64,000 nucleotides of DNA from Schlesneria paludicola DSM 18645 (lineage in GTDB: Bacteria > Planctomycetota > Planctomycetia > Planctomycetales > Planctomycetaceae), in assembly GCF_000255655.1 (NCBI RefSeq), contig NZ_JH636434.1, positions 2,693,719 to 2,757,718 on the forward strand. Direction: 5' to 3'. The notes beneath the pieces were generated by a model. That model did not search any database. It had not been told where the DNA came from and saw only the letters and a list, made by a program, of their open reading frames with translations. This document shows, piece by piece, positions 8,028 to 16,848 of this stretch. How positions within the stretch are numbered: the stretch's first letter is position 1; each line of letters starts with the position of its first letter. The translations under genes were made by a program, and so were the position numbers.

Positions 8028-10394
8028 ATGGGCAACGTAACCTTCACGGGACTTGCTTCAGGCCTGGATTCAACGGCGCTGATTTCCAACATTCAGCGAT
8101 TCAGTCAAGCACGAATTACGGCGCTGCAGTCGACCATCTCGACCACGACCAGCCAGCAGACGGCTCTTCAAAACGTCCAGACGAAACTGCAGACATTGCA
8201 GACCCTCGCAAGTCAGCTGGGACAGTCGCAAGGAAGCGTTTTTGACAGCAAAACCGTGAGTTCCAGCAATTCCAGCCTCGTCACGGCCGCAGCGGGTTCA
8301 GGTGCTCAATCGGGTGTGACAAGTTTTCGTGTGTTGGCCTTGGCCCAGGCCAGTCAGATCGCCTCGCAGGGATTCGACAATGCCAATAGTGCGATTTCTC
8401 AAGGCACGTTTCAGATCCAGTCGGGTTCGCAGTCATCGACCATTACCGTCGATTCAACGAACAACACGCTGAGCGGCCTCGCGCAGTCGATCAACGATGC
8501 GGGCATCGGGGTTAAGGCTACGGTGATCAATACCGGTTCGGCGTCGCAGCCCTACCGCCTGATGCTTTCCTCGAATGCCACGGGTACCGACAACGCGATC
8601 AAGATTACCAATAACCTGGCGGCGAGTTCGAATGGAGCGATTCTGCCGAACTTCAGCACGTCGGAAATTGGTCAGGCGGTGAAAGGATCAAGCTATACGG
8701 GCACATCCGCCGTCACGTCGAATGCCGGCCCCAGTAACTATACCGGCGCGGCCAATGACACATTCACATTCACCGTGGCTTCCGGTGGAACTGTCGGAAC
8801 CACGAACGGAATTCAGGTCAACTACACAAATAGCACGGGAACGCAAACGGGCACGCTGACGATCAACGCCTCGGATGTGAACAATCCCATCAACGTCGTC
8901 GACGGTGTGCAGATCACGCTGGGTTCCGGTACCGTGCAGAATGGTGATCAGTTCTCGGTCAACGTGTTCTCGCCAACGATTCAGGCTGCGACGAATTCGC
9001 AGATTCAGTTGGGATCGGGAACCGGCGCCGTCATCGTGCAGAATTCGACGAACACCGTTGGCAATCTCATTCCTGGCGTGACTCTGTCGCTGCAATCCGC
9101 CGATCCCAACCAAACCGTCCAGATCAATGTCAGCAACGATGTCGCATCGGCAACGACACAGATCAACAATTTTGTTTCCGACTACAACGACTTTGTCTCG
9201 TACCTGAATGATCAAACCAAGTACACCCCTGGGGTCGGAACGGCCATCGGTACAACGGGCCCCCTGAATGGCTATCGGGGCTTAACCGACATCAAGAATC
9301 AACTGGCACAAACGGTTCTTGGCGTGACGGCCGGCCTGCCTGCAACCGCCAATCGCCTTGGTGCGCTGGGGATTTCTCCAGACTCGAATGGCCTGCTCCA
9401 GGTGGACTCGGCCCAATTGCAGAGCGCGCTAAGCGGTGGCGTACCGGGCATTTCGTTCAGCGATGTCAAAAATCTTTTCGGCCTGCAGGGGCAGTCGAGT
9501 TCGTCAGGCATCCAGTTTGCCACGGGAACATCCACGACGCTGCCATCCGGATCGACTCCCTATACAGTCCATATCACTCAGGCCGCGACGCGGGCAAGCG
9601 TCACGGCGGCCAGTCCATTGGCGGCCAGCACCACAATTGACAGCTCGAACAACACACTTTCGCTCAGCATCAATGGCCAGGCGACTCAAGTGACGTTGGC
9701 ATCCGGGACGTATAATGCCACGGCTCTGGCGGCTGAAGTTCAATCGAAGCTCAACACCAATCTCACTTCGAGCGGAGGTTCGGTTTCCGTCTCAGTGACG
9801 AACAATAATCTGGTGATCACTTCTGACCGATATGGTACGGCCTCAAAGGTCAATACGCTTTCCGGCTCGGCGCTGACCGCACTCGGTTACTCGGGCAGCG
9901 AAACGTCGACAGGGCAGGATGTGGCGGGATCGTTTGTCGTCAACGGGGTGACCGAGTCCGCCACAGGGCTGGGCCAGATCCTGACGGGTGATTCCACCAA
10001 TAAGAACACGTCGGGACTGGTCGTCGTGTCGACGTTGTCACCCTCTCAGATCAATCCCGGTGGAACAGATTCGACGCTGACGGTAACGCGAGGTGTGGCC
10101 TCTGCACTAAGTACTGCGCTGCAAAGTTATCTTGATCCCGTCAGCGGTCAATTGACGACAATTGCAAACCAGATCACGAAAAGCATCCAGACGGCCCAGA
10201 ATGACGTGAACACGCAAACGGCAGCAATGAGCGCGCAACAGACGGCGTTGTTACAGCAGTTCTCAGCTCTTGAGACAACGATGGCGAACTTGCAGAGCCT
10301 GAGCAACTTGCTGTCAAGTTCGTTCAACAGTAGTGGCACTGCCACGGCGTCCGCCGCGATTTCGACAAACTACTCGAATCTGAAAACGTCCTGA
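8028..10394 (+). CDS. fliD: Flagellar filament cap protein FliD
   Basis: This 788-residue protein is the hook-associated protein 2 that forms the cap under which flagellin folds at the filament tip. The N-terminus (GNVTFTGLASGLDSTALI) and the motif SQSSTITVDSTNNTLSGLAQ, SINDAGIGVKATVI are typical FliD_N. The middle 'GVTLSLQSADPNQTVQINVS' and the C-terminal coiled coil (about residues 700-770) are typical FliD_C. It is longer than most FliD proteins (about 450-670), mainly through Ser/Thr/Gly-rich insertions at roughly 210-310 and 490-600. The ATG at 8028 is preceded by AGGAA at 8015-8019; the frame is open back to 7989 without a ribosome site. It is transcribed with fliS. Confidence 0.92.
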   Translation: MGNVTFTGLASGLDSTALISNIQRFSQARITALQSTISTTTSQQTALQNVQTKLQTLQTLASQLGQSQGSVFDSKTVSSSNSSLVTAAAGSGAQSGVTSFRVLALAQASQIASQGFDNANSAISQGTFQIQSGSQSSTITVDSTNNTLSGLAQSINDAGIGVKATVINTGSASQPYRLMLSSNATGTDNAIKITNNLAASSNGAILPNFSTSEIGQAVKGSSYTGTSAVTSNAGPSNYTGAANDTFTFTVASGGTVGTTNGIQVNYTNSTGTQTGTLTINASDVNNPINVVDGVQITLGSGTVQNGDQFSVNVFSPTIQAATNSQIQLGSGTGAVIVQNSTNTVGNLIPGVTLSLQSADPNQTVQINVSNDVASATTQINNFVSDYNDFVSYLNDQTKYTPGVGTAIGTTGPLNGYRGLTDIKNQLAQTVLGVTAGLPATANRLGALGISPDSNGLLQVDSAQLQSALSGGVPGISFSDVKNLFGLQGQSSSSGIQFATGTSTTLPSGSTPYTVHITQAATRASVTAASPLAASTTIDSSNNTLSLSINGQATQVTLASGTYNATALAAEVQSKLNTNLTSSGGSVSVSVTNNNLVITSDRYGTASKVNTLSGSALTALGYSGSETSTGQDVAGSFVVNGVTESATGLGQILTGDSTNKNTSGLVVVSTLSPSQINPGGTDSTLTVTRGVASALSTALQSYLDPVSGQLTTIANQITKSIQTAQNDVNTQTAAMSAQQTALLQQFSALETTMANLQSLSNLLSSSFNSSGTATASAAISTNYSNLKTS

Positions 10395-10484
10395 TCACAG
10401 ACGATCCAATTCATTTGTTCGATTTACGACTTTCAACGTCTTCGTAAGCGTGGACCGCTTCTTCAATAAGGGGACCAGGTTTTG

Positions 10485-10904
10485 ATGCAACGACTCGACT
10501 CGTACAAGCAGCCCGAAGTCAATTGGACCCGGATCGAAATGCTGCTTGCTGCCTATGATGGCACGATTGCTCGCCTGCAAGTCGCACAAGAACTGATTGA
10601 ACAGGGTGAAATGCAGCGTGCGCAGCCGCTGCTTTTCACCGCGCAGCGACTTGTCCTGGCCCTTTACGAGGGGATCGACCTGCGTTACGGAGAAATTCCG
10701 GCCAATATGCAGAAGCTGTATCTCTTCGTGCTGGGTTGTATCGGCGTCGGTGAAAAGCTCGATCTTCCCGGAGCGTTGAAAGTCCTGCGGATCATTCAGA
10801 GCGGTCTGCAAGACATTCGCGCCACCGCCAACGAAATGGAACGTGGCGGCAAACTAGCACCCGTCACAGAAGAACCACAGCTGCTGCGAAACATCGTCGC
10901 CTGA
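10485..10904 (+). CDS. fliS: Flagellin export chaperone FliS
   Basis: This 139-residue helical protein matches FliS, which binds the C-terminal helix of unpolymerised flagellin in the cytoplasm and delivers it to the export gate. Recognisable parts are RIEMLLAAYDGTIARLQVAQ near the N-terminus and YGEIPANMQKLYLFVLGCIG in the middle, equivalent to the conserved LYdyi region. The ATG at 10485 follows AGG at 10477-10479; the in-frame TTG just before it is unlikely. It lies 90 bases after fliD and converges with the MotE-like gene. Length is normal for the family. Confidence 0.85.
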   Translation: MQRLDSYKQPEVNWTRIEMLLAAYDGTIARLQVAQELIEQGEMQRAQPLLFTAQRLVLALYEGIDLRYGEIPANMQKLYLFVLGCIGVGEKLDLPGALKVLRIIQSGLQDIRATANEMERGGKLAPVTEEPQLLRNIVA

Positions 10905-10947
10905 GGAATGGTGCGGTACGGACCTGTCGAGACAGGCGGCTGCGCCA

Positions 10948-11706
10948 CTAGCGTCGAATCGTCGATTGTTTCGCGGCTTGGACCTGATCCGAAAGCTGGA
11001 GCGCCAGTCCCGGATCTCGTGCCGAAAGTGACATCAGAACTTTCGCCACATCACGATCCTTCATCCCGCTCAACAGCGATGCTGCGGCAGAGACTTTACC
11101 TTGCTTGGCAAGATCATGGATCACGCCTGCAATGCGAGTCTCGGCTGCGACGCGAGGTTTTGGCGTTGCGGCGGTCCGGTTTGATTCGTTGGTTCGAACG
11201 GCGATCGACGCAGTGTCAGGGACCGAGTTCGTCGCCACCGCCGAGATCTTTTGTTCCGCGAGTGCCAGTTCACTGGCGGACCGTCGACGGATCTCTTCCA
11301 CTTCCGCGAGCTCGCGGTAAATGTCGCGATAGATCAATTCCAGGGCCGACTGTCGCTCAACCAGTTTCGCCTCTTGCTGCTTGACCTTCTCCAGTTGTGT
11401 TAGCAGCCGCTGTTCGGCTTTCTCGTCGGACTCACGTGACGACCGCCCACGCGACGACTTCGACGAAACGTTGCCGCGGCCTTCGTCATCGAACGATTCG
11501 TCATCGGAATCGCCCTCGTCAGATCGGGCACGTGCGGCAGATTTCCGCGAGCTTCGGCGCTTGGAGGATTTCGTTTCCGTCTGGTCCGATTTCGCCGCCG
11601 TCGCGCGGGCCATGAGTTCCATGCGTGGCTGTACGACTTCCATCCACGCCGTTGCGAGCGCGAAGACAACCAAAGCCGTAAAGAGAGCTGCCACAAGAGT
11701 CTTCAT
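10948..11706 (-). CDS. MotE-like flagellar protein (MgtE_N-type C-terminus)
   Basis: This encodes 252 residues. An N-terminal membrane anchor (LVAALFTALVVFALATAWME, residues 4-23) is followed by a very charged Ser/Arg/Asp linker (40-95). Next comes a coiled coil (about 97-150) and a compact C-terminal helical domain (GMKDRDVAKVLMSLSARDPG) of the kind shared by MgtE N-terminal domains and MotE. In other bacteria MotE is an inner-membrane partner of motor or export components and helps place stator or FliG-related parts. It is the last gene of the flgB-flgC-fliE unit, 37 bases after fliE, which supports a flagellar role. It is longer than usual because of the linker. Confidence 0.7.
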   Translation of the reverse strand: MKTLVAALFTALVVFALATAWMEVVQPRMELMARATAAKSDQTETKSSKRRSSRKSAARARSDEGDSDDESFDDEGRGNVSSKSSRGRSSRESDEKAEQRLLTQLEKVKQQEAKLVERQSALELIYRDIYRELAEVEEIRRRSASELALAEQKISAVATNSVPDTASIAVRTNESNRTAATPKPRVAAETRIAGVIHDLAKQGKVSAAASLLSGMKDRDVAKVLMSLSARDPGLALQLSDQVQAAKQSTIRR

Positions 11707-11743
11707 GTATCCATTCCAACCGTGAGTTCCAAAATCATCACGA

Positions 11744-12043
11744 TTACAACTGCATCCTCATCACTTCTTGATAGGCGTCGATGACCTTATTGCGAACTTC
11801 CATGAAGACGCGCATGCTGAGATCGGCCTTGGTGAGCGCCAACATCGTTTCGTGAATGCTGTCGCTTTGACCGGTCGCCAGGCGTTCGACCTGAATATCC
11901 GCATTCAACTGCTGAGTGTTCGTATCGTCGACGAATCGCTGAATCACCTTTCCGAACGTGCCCGTGGCATTGTTCGAACTGGCACCAACGCTGGTAAGTC
12001 CCAGCGGCAGACTGGCGGCACCACCGGCAGGTAAGACATTCAT
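11744..12043 (-). CDS. fliE: Flagellar MS-ring/rod junction protein FliE
   Basis: This 99-residue protein fits FliE, which connects the MS ring to the proximal rod and is among the first exported rod components. The conserved C-terminal pattern is visible: DSIHETMLALTKADLSMRVF followed by MEVRNKVIDAYQEVMRMQL. The length is normal. It begins two bases after flgC ends, so the pair is probably translationally linked. Confidence 0.92.
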   Translation of the reverse strand: MNVLPAGGAASLPLGLTSVGASSNNATGTFGKVIQRFVDDTNTQQLNADIQVERLATGQSDSIHETMLALTKADLSMRVFMEVRNKVIDAYQEVMRMQL

Positions 12044-12045
12044 GA

Positions 12046-12492
12046 TTATCCTTTCAGGATTCCGATTGCCTGTTGAGCCATGTCGGTAAACGACTGAGCC
12101 GCTTTCAGGTTGGCTTCGTAGGCTCGCGTGGCCGAGATCATGTTCACCATTTCAATGGGCAAACTGACATTGGGCATCATGACAAAGCCATCTTTGTCCG
12201 CATCGGGATGCCCAGGATTCGAGATCCGGGGAAATTCCGACTGATCATCGATCGTCCCGACGACATTGACTCCAGCCAGTCCCGATGAATATCCAGAACT
12301 GTTTTGAAAAGGTCCTTGACGGTTGAGAGCAGTTTCGAACACGACATCCTTACGTCGGTACGGCCCGCCTTCGGGTGTGCGCGTGACGGATGAGTTCGCA
12401 ATATTGTTCGCCACAACTTCCATTCGCAATCGCTCGGCGGATAGCCCCGACGAGCTGATATTGAACGCGTTGAATGTCGTGTTAAAACCCAT
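12046..12492 (-). CDS. flgC: Flagellar proximal rod protein FlgC
   Basis: This 148-residue protein is a rod subunit of the basal body. The N-terminus (FNAFNISSSGLSAERLRMEV then VANNIANSSVTRTPEGGPYR) is the flagellar basal-body rod motif. The C-terminus (NMISATRAYEANLKAAQSFT) is the usual FlgC/FlgG-type helix. It lies between flgB (32-base gap) and fliE (2-base gap), the standard order. Confidence 0.95.
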   Translation of the reverse strand: MGFNTTFNAFNISSSGLSAERLRMEVVANNIANSSVTRTPEGGPYRRKDVVFETALNRQGPFQNSSGYSSGLAGVNVVGTIDDQSEFPRISNPGHPDADKDGFVMMPNVSLPIEMVNMISATRAYEANLKAAQSFTDMAQQAIGILKG

Positions 12493-12524
12493 TTTGCCTC
12501 CCCCCTTTCACAACTCAATTCCGG

Positions 12525-12884
12525 TCAGGTTCCATTCATCGATCGACGCATGATCGCGGTCTTGGTCGTGATGATCTGCAGCAAGGCATTATTCAGTAGC
12601 GTGTTCTTACTTAGACGCATCATCTCGCGATCGATGTCGACGTTGTTGCCGTCGAGTCGTTCGGGCGACGAATTGTCCACATACACCTGCGGTTGCAGCG
12701 TCGTCAATCGCTTGTCGTGATCATGGTCCAGCCGCGCCGCGAGGGTCTCGTCAAACGAGACATCGAGCTTGCGGTAGCCCGGCGTATTGACGTTCGCGAC
12801 ATTCTGTGCCAGCACTTTGTGGCGCATCTGTGTCACGTCGACCATTTTGGCCAGGAGATCGAATTGTGAAGGTGTAACAGCCAT
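12525..12884 (-). CDS. flgB: Flagellar proximal rod protein FlgB
   Basis: This 119-residue protein is the innermost rod subunit. The conserved motif is VLAQNVANVNTPGYRKLDVS, and the C-terminal helix (MMRLSKNTLLNNALLQIITT) is typical. It is the first gene of the flgB-flgC-fliE-motE-like unit. No Shine-Dalgarno sequence precedes the ATG. A perfect inverted repeat with six-base arms abuts the start codon instead. Confidence 0.93.
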   Translation of the reverse strand: MAVTPSQFDLLAKMVDVTQMRHKVLAQNVANVNTPGYRKLDVSFDETLAARLDHDHDKRLTTLQPQVYVDNSSPERLDGNNVDIDREMMRLSKNTLLNNALLQIITTKTAIMRRSMNGT

Positions 12885-12899
12885 ACCGATTATATCGGT
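12885..12899. promoter_or_regulatory. Inverted repeat abutting the flgB start codon
   Basis: ACCGAT-TAT-ATCGGT ends at the base directly before the flgB ATG on the minus strand. It occupies the place of a ribosome binding site, so it could be an operator or a translation-controlling hairpin. Confidence 0.4.
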
Positions 12900-12960
12900 T
12901 GTGCCGAACGTGCGAGTTGAAGCGAAGCTGACGTAGACGGGGGAGCAGCATCAAAGAAAC

Positions 12961-12989
12961 AACCTTCCCCTGAAGATCAGAGGAAGGTT
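12961..12989 (-). terminator. Terminator downstream of flgL
   Basis: Read on the minus strand, AACCTTCCTCT pairs with AGGGGAAGGTT across a short loop, and the stem is followed by GTTTCTTT. It lies between flgL and flgB, which are on the same strand, and so separates the flgF-L unit from the flgB unit. Confidence 0.65.
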
Positions 12990-13135
12990 ACGGTAGTTTC
13001 TGCCGGTCGTAAGATCTGCCGGTCTTCAGAGAAGTGCATCAGAGCAGCTGGATCGCCCCAATGACGGACATCAACACGGGAATGCCGCATGTCGATCGTC
13101 GCCGCGACATGAAACGCGCGCCGTCGCGCTCACGG

Positions 13136-14590
13136 TCACTTAATAAAGTTGACGAGCGAGAGCTGACTGATGGTGGCGGTCATCTGCATGCCGGCCTGAT
13201 AAAGCACTTGTTCCTGCTGTAGAGCGACGATCGATGCCGCCATGTCCGTCGACTGCAGGTCACTGGTGGCCTTCTTGAGGTTCAACTGCAGCGTGGTGGT
13301 CCGCGTCTGAAGATTCGTCAAAAACTGCGACTGCGTCGCCTGATTGCTGAGCGGCACCGCAATCGAGTTTGAGAATCGGTCCAATTCGGCAATTTGCTGA
13401 TTCAGCGCCGCAGATCGATCACTGGAACTCTGCCCCTGGGTGTTTGCGATCGTATCACGGAGGTTCATCAGGGTCTGGAACAGATCCGTTTTGCCGGGAT
13501 ACGTCACCTGCGCCGTGCCCGCTTGTCGAATATTCGACGAATTGACGTAAGTTGTGGCGCCATTGGAGAAATCTGTGACGGCCTGGTTCGTGCTGAAATC
13601 AATCGGCGTCGTCGAAGTCCCGCCATCAACGGACATCGTCCCGTCTGCGGTCAGATCCACGCTGCCTTTGAATCCTGCAGAAATGGCGGTGGTGTCGAGA
13701 TAAACCACTTCGCCCGCCGGGCCCGTCACTTTCAGATTCCCGTCGGAATTCGTGAATGCGACAGGAGTTCCCCCGTTCAGTGAAACGGTGCCGCTGGCCC
13801 CGGTGCCACTTGTATCATTGATGACCAGTTTGTTGGCCCCGAGCGGCCCCAGAATCGTATCGCTCGCATCGGATGACGTGCCTGCCGCTATTCCCGAGCT
13901 GCCTGAAAAGGACGTCAGAGTGTGTTGAACCAGCAACGCACCATGTCCGGTTGGTGTATCAGTTCCTGCGCCGGCCTGCGCACCTGTTGATCCCGAATAG
14001 ACCGTCGCTCCACCGATCACTGGCTGAAATATACTGCTTCCCACGAGCAACGTATTCACGCTCAGCGATTTCCCGACGATCATCTGCCCTGTCTGCTGGC
14101 TCCCTTGATAGGTAATCGCCGAGACCTGGCCGCTGGTACTTGACGCCGTCGTCGCATACGGCGGCGTCTTACTGGCCGTGCCACTAAAGAGATACGTTCC
14201 ATCCGACAACTGCGTATTGGCCACGCCGACGATCTGATTGATGGCCGAATTCACCTGGGCGGCGAGCGCCGTGTTGCTGACGGTCTGATTCGGATTGTTC
14301 GCCGTCAAAGCACTGTTCTTGATTGTCGCCAGGATGTTCTGAATCTGCGTCAATGCATCACTGCTGGATTGCAGGACATTGGACGCGCTTTGAATCGAGG
14401 ACAGGTTCGTCGTCAACTGCGCACCAGCGGCATTGTTCTGAATGATCTGGAGCGCATTGAGAGGGTTATCGGAAACCGAATTCACGTCGTTGCCGGTCGA
14501 AATCTGATTTTGCAGTTTCGACATCTTCGCAAACGTGTTCTGAATATTCAGAATCGCCAGTTGGCTTTGTGCGTTCGAAGTCACTCGCAT
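13136..14590 (-). CDS. flgL: Hook-filament junction protein FlgL
   Basis: This 484-residue protein is hook-associated protein 3. The N-terminus (RVTSNAQSQLAILNIQNTFA, then LQNQISTGNDVNSVSDNPLN) and the C-terminus (STDMAASIVALQQEQVLYQA, then GMQMTATISQLSLVNFIK) are flagellin-like and typical of FlgL. The central Gly/Ser/Thr-rich region is larger than in enterobacterial FlgL (about 317 residues), and residues about 170-330 look like an inserted beta-rich surface domain. It follows flgK after a 275-base gap that contains a repeat element. Confidence 0.92.
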   Translation of the reverse strand: MRVTSNAQSQLAILNIQNTFAKMSKLQNQISTGNDVNSVSDNPLNALQIIQNNAAGAQLTTNLSSIQSASNVLQSSSDALTQIQNILATIKNSALTANNPNQTVSNTALAAQVNSAINQIVGVANTQLSDGTYLFSGTASKTPPYATTASSTSGQVSAITYQGSQQTGQMIVGKSLSVNTLLVGSSIFQPVIGGATVYSGSTGAQAGAGTDTPTGHGALLVQHTLTSFSGSSGIAAGTSSDASDTILGPLGANKLVINDTSGTGASGTVSLNGGTPVAFTNSDGNLKVTGPAGEVVYLDTTAISAGFKGSVDLTADGTMSVDGGTSTTPIDFSTNQAVTDFSNGATTYVNSSNIRQAGTAQVTYPGKTDLFQTLMNLRDTIANTQGQSSSDRSAALNQQIAELDRFSNSIAVPLSNQATQSQFLTNLQTRTTTLQLNLKKATSDLQSTDMAASIVALQQEQVLYQAGMQMTATISQLSLVNFIK

Positions 14591-14693
14591 AATAAATCAC
14601 CAGAATGTGGAGTGCGGATTCTGTAACCGATCACGGGCCAGGGTGAAAACATCGCATTTTCATAGGCAATGGGTTACCTGGTTGGGACTGCCC

Positions 14694-14799
14694 TAACAGC
14701 CTGTTGCGGTAAGGGCGACAGGCACCTTGGCGTTGACGATGTCATGGCGACTTTCAATCTGGCCGGAGCCAGTCCCCGTTGCTTCAACAGGCTGCTAAG
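14694..14799. repeat. Interspersed palindromic-ended repeat, copy 2
   Basis: This element of about 106 bases has near-inverted ends: CTAACAGCCTGTTG (14694-14707) and CAACAGGCTGCTAAG (14785-14799) share ten perfectly paired bases plus outer matches. Internally it shares the CTTGGCGTT...GATGTCATGG and GGAGCCAGTCCC blocks with copy 1 at 6716-6834. It sits in the flgK-flgL spacer. A related GTCAGTCCCCACCCGTGAAC motif follows at 14832-14851. Confidence 0.6.
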
Positions 14800-14865
14800 C
14801 TGCGTCTCGCGTTTTCCACGCAGAAAATGCGTCAGTCCCCACCCGTGAACGGCCTACCGGATTCT

Positions 14866-16845
14866 CTATGTCGAGATTTGCAGCAGCGAAGTCAGGGCGT
14901 CATTCACCGCACTGATGTACTTGCTGGCGACCGCGAACAACTGTTGATACTGCAATACTTTCGCCAGTTCTTCATTCGTATCGACACCCGAAACGCTTTG
15001 TTGCTGAGTTGTAATGCTGGTCGTCAATGTCGCGTTCGTCGACTGCTGGCTGGTCAATGCTTTCACGGACGTTCCGATATCCGTGACCATCGAACCGGCA
15101 TACTGAGAAAACGTCTGCGTTCCACCGTTGAGCACTGACGCATCGCCAAGAGCCGTAAATCGCGTCAGATTGGACACATCCGACGGCTGCCCGGTGCGCG
15201 ACGTGGCCAAGCGACTGGGGTCGCTCGTCAGATCCGAACTGACTTTCAACGTCGCCGCAGTGGAACCCGTAAACATCGTATTTAAGCCCAACGACGTCAG
15301 CAGGCCGGCCGAGTCGGGTTGTGCGACGACCGGTGTCGAGAACGAGTCGCCTGTCGTGACGTCTCCCGCCCCCAACGACATCGTCAAGCCATTGGCGATC
15401 GAAATGGGTTGCCCTGCCTGATAACCCTGCCCCACATCGACGGTTGCAATCACATCACCCTTTTGATTGGTGACTTGCGCCTGCAAACCCGGCGTGACAC
15501 CGACGGTTCCGTCTCCCATGAATGTGAAGTTGTAGTTGTCGTTCGTCGATCCGGTATAGCTGCCGCCGATCGATGGCGTACTGGTTGTTGTCGTCAGGTT
15601 CGTCGTCGGCGTGGCCTGATAACCGCCTGTGAAGTCGAACGTATATCCGGAATTTGACGTGATCGTCATCGTGCCGGTTTGATTGTTGACGTAGGCCTGC
15701 AAGTTCGGAACGGTCGACGAGATCGAGTTCGCAACGTCTTGCAGGGATTGTGTCTGGGGATTGAACGGCACTTCTGTGATCGTGCGCGCCCCTGTCGCCT
15801 TGTCGGTCACACCAATGAATAGCGATCCATTCGTCGGCGCATTCGTCAATCCTGCGGCGTTCAGCAGCGCTGTCGCGTCCTTGACTCCGTTCTGACTGGT
15901 CAGCGACGTGAAGCCCCCTGATCCACCCAGCCCCGTTGATTGGATGCTGTTGAAGGAAGCCGCAATCTGTTGCGCCATGGTGTCGAGTCGGCTCTGATAC
16001 CCGGCGAGCGTCTGATTGCGCTGGCTGAGCATTCCTCCCAGTTGTCCGCCTGAAATATCGAACGTCGTCTCCGATCCTTTCATCTGAATCGTCGCATCGC
16101 CCTTCTTGTTTGAACCGGCAACCAGCGTTTGCGCCGTTCCCCCCGCGACGAGCAGCGCCCCGCCGCTTGCGGAAATCGTCAACGATCCATTGTTGCCGTT
16201 CGTCACCTGGATGCCCACAAAACCGGCCAGGTCGTTGACAAGCTGTCCCCGTTGATCAATCAGATTGTTCGCACTGATGCCCTGGCTCGAGATCGTACCG
16301 ATCTGAGAATTGAGAGTTGCGATTTGTTTCGAGATCGCGTTGATCTGGTCGACGACTCCACTAATCGATTGATCCAACCCCTGTCGGATCTGCGTCAGAT
16401 CCGACGCGGCCGAATTGAACGCGTTCGCCAGGTTTGCCGCGCTCGCGACCGCGGCCTGCTGTGCTGCGCCGTTTGTTGGGGTCGACGACAAGGACTGCAG
16501 CGTGTTGAGCATGCTTTCCAGCTTGGTGGCAGGCGAATCGAGATTGCTGGAAAGGACCTGCTGAATCTGAGTGCTGGCCGACAGACTGGCGTCGGTCAAG
16601 CCATTCTGAGTCAGTTGTGACGTCAATGCCGCGTCCAGTTGATCACTGACCGCGCGATTGATATCGGTGATGGCAACTCCGTTGCCGAGCGACAGATTGC
16701 CGACCTGAGTGGGACTCGTGGTCGAGAAGTTCGCAATCTGACGGTGGTAACCGGGGGTGCTGGCATTCGCGATGTTATTGCCCGCGACGGCCAATCCCTG
16801 TTGCGCCGCCTGGAGTGCGGAAACGCCAATTGAGAAACCAAGCAT
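14866..16845 (-). CDS. flgK: Hook-filament junction protein FlgK
   Basis: This 659-residue protein is hook-associated protein 1. The N-terminus (FSIGVSALQAAQQGLAVAGN, then NIANASTPGYHRQIANFSTT) is the rod/hook motif. The coiled-coil region contains LIDQRGQLVNDLAGFVGIQV, characteristic of FlgK. The C-terminus (SGVDTNEELAKVLQYQQLFA, then VASKYISAVNDALTSLLQIS) is also standard. At 659 residues it is longer than enterobacterial FlgK (about 547), with an extra beta-rich portion around 330-520. It starts three bases after its likely export chaperone gene flgN. Confidence 0.95.
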   Translation of the reverse strand: MLGFSIGVSALQAAQQGLAVAGNNIANASTPGYHRQIANFSTTSPTQVGNLSLGNGVAITDINRAVSDQLDAALTSQLTQNGLTDASLSASTQIQQVLSSNLDSPATKLESMLNTLQSLSSTPTNGAAQQAAVASAANLANAFNSAASDLTQIRQGLDQSISGVVDQINAISKQIATLNSQIGTISSQGISANNLIDQRGQLVNDLAGFVGIQVTNGNNGSLTISASGGALLVAGGTAQTLVAGSNKKGDATIQMKGSETTFDISGGQLGGMLSQRNQTLAGYQSRLDTMAQQIAASFNSIQSTGLGGSGGFTSLTSQNGVKDATALLNAAGLTNAPTNGSLFIGVTDKATGARTITEVPFNPQTQSLQDVANSISSTVPNLQAYVNNQTGTMTITSNSGYTFDFTGGYQATPTTNLTTTTSTPSIGGSYTGSTNDNYNFTFMGDGTVGVTPGLQAQVTNQKGDVIATVDVGQGYQAGQPISIANGLTMSLGAGDVTTGDSFSTPVVAQPDSAGLLTSLGLNTMFTGSTAATLKVSSDLTSDPSRLATSRTGQPSDVSNLTRFTALGDASVLNGGTQTFSQYAGSMVTDIGTSVKALTSQQSTNATLTTSITTQQQSVSGVDTNEELAKVLQYQQLFAVASKYISAVNDALTSLLQIST

Positions 16846-16848
16846 GAG

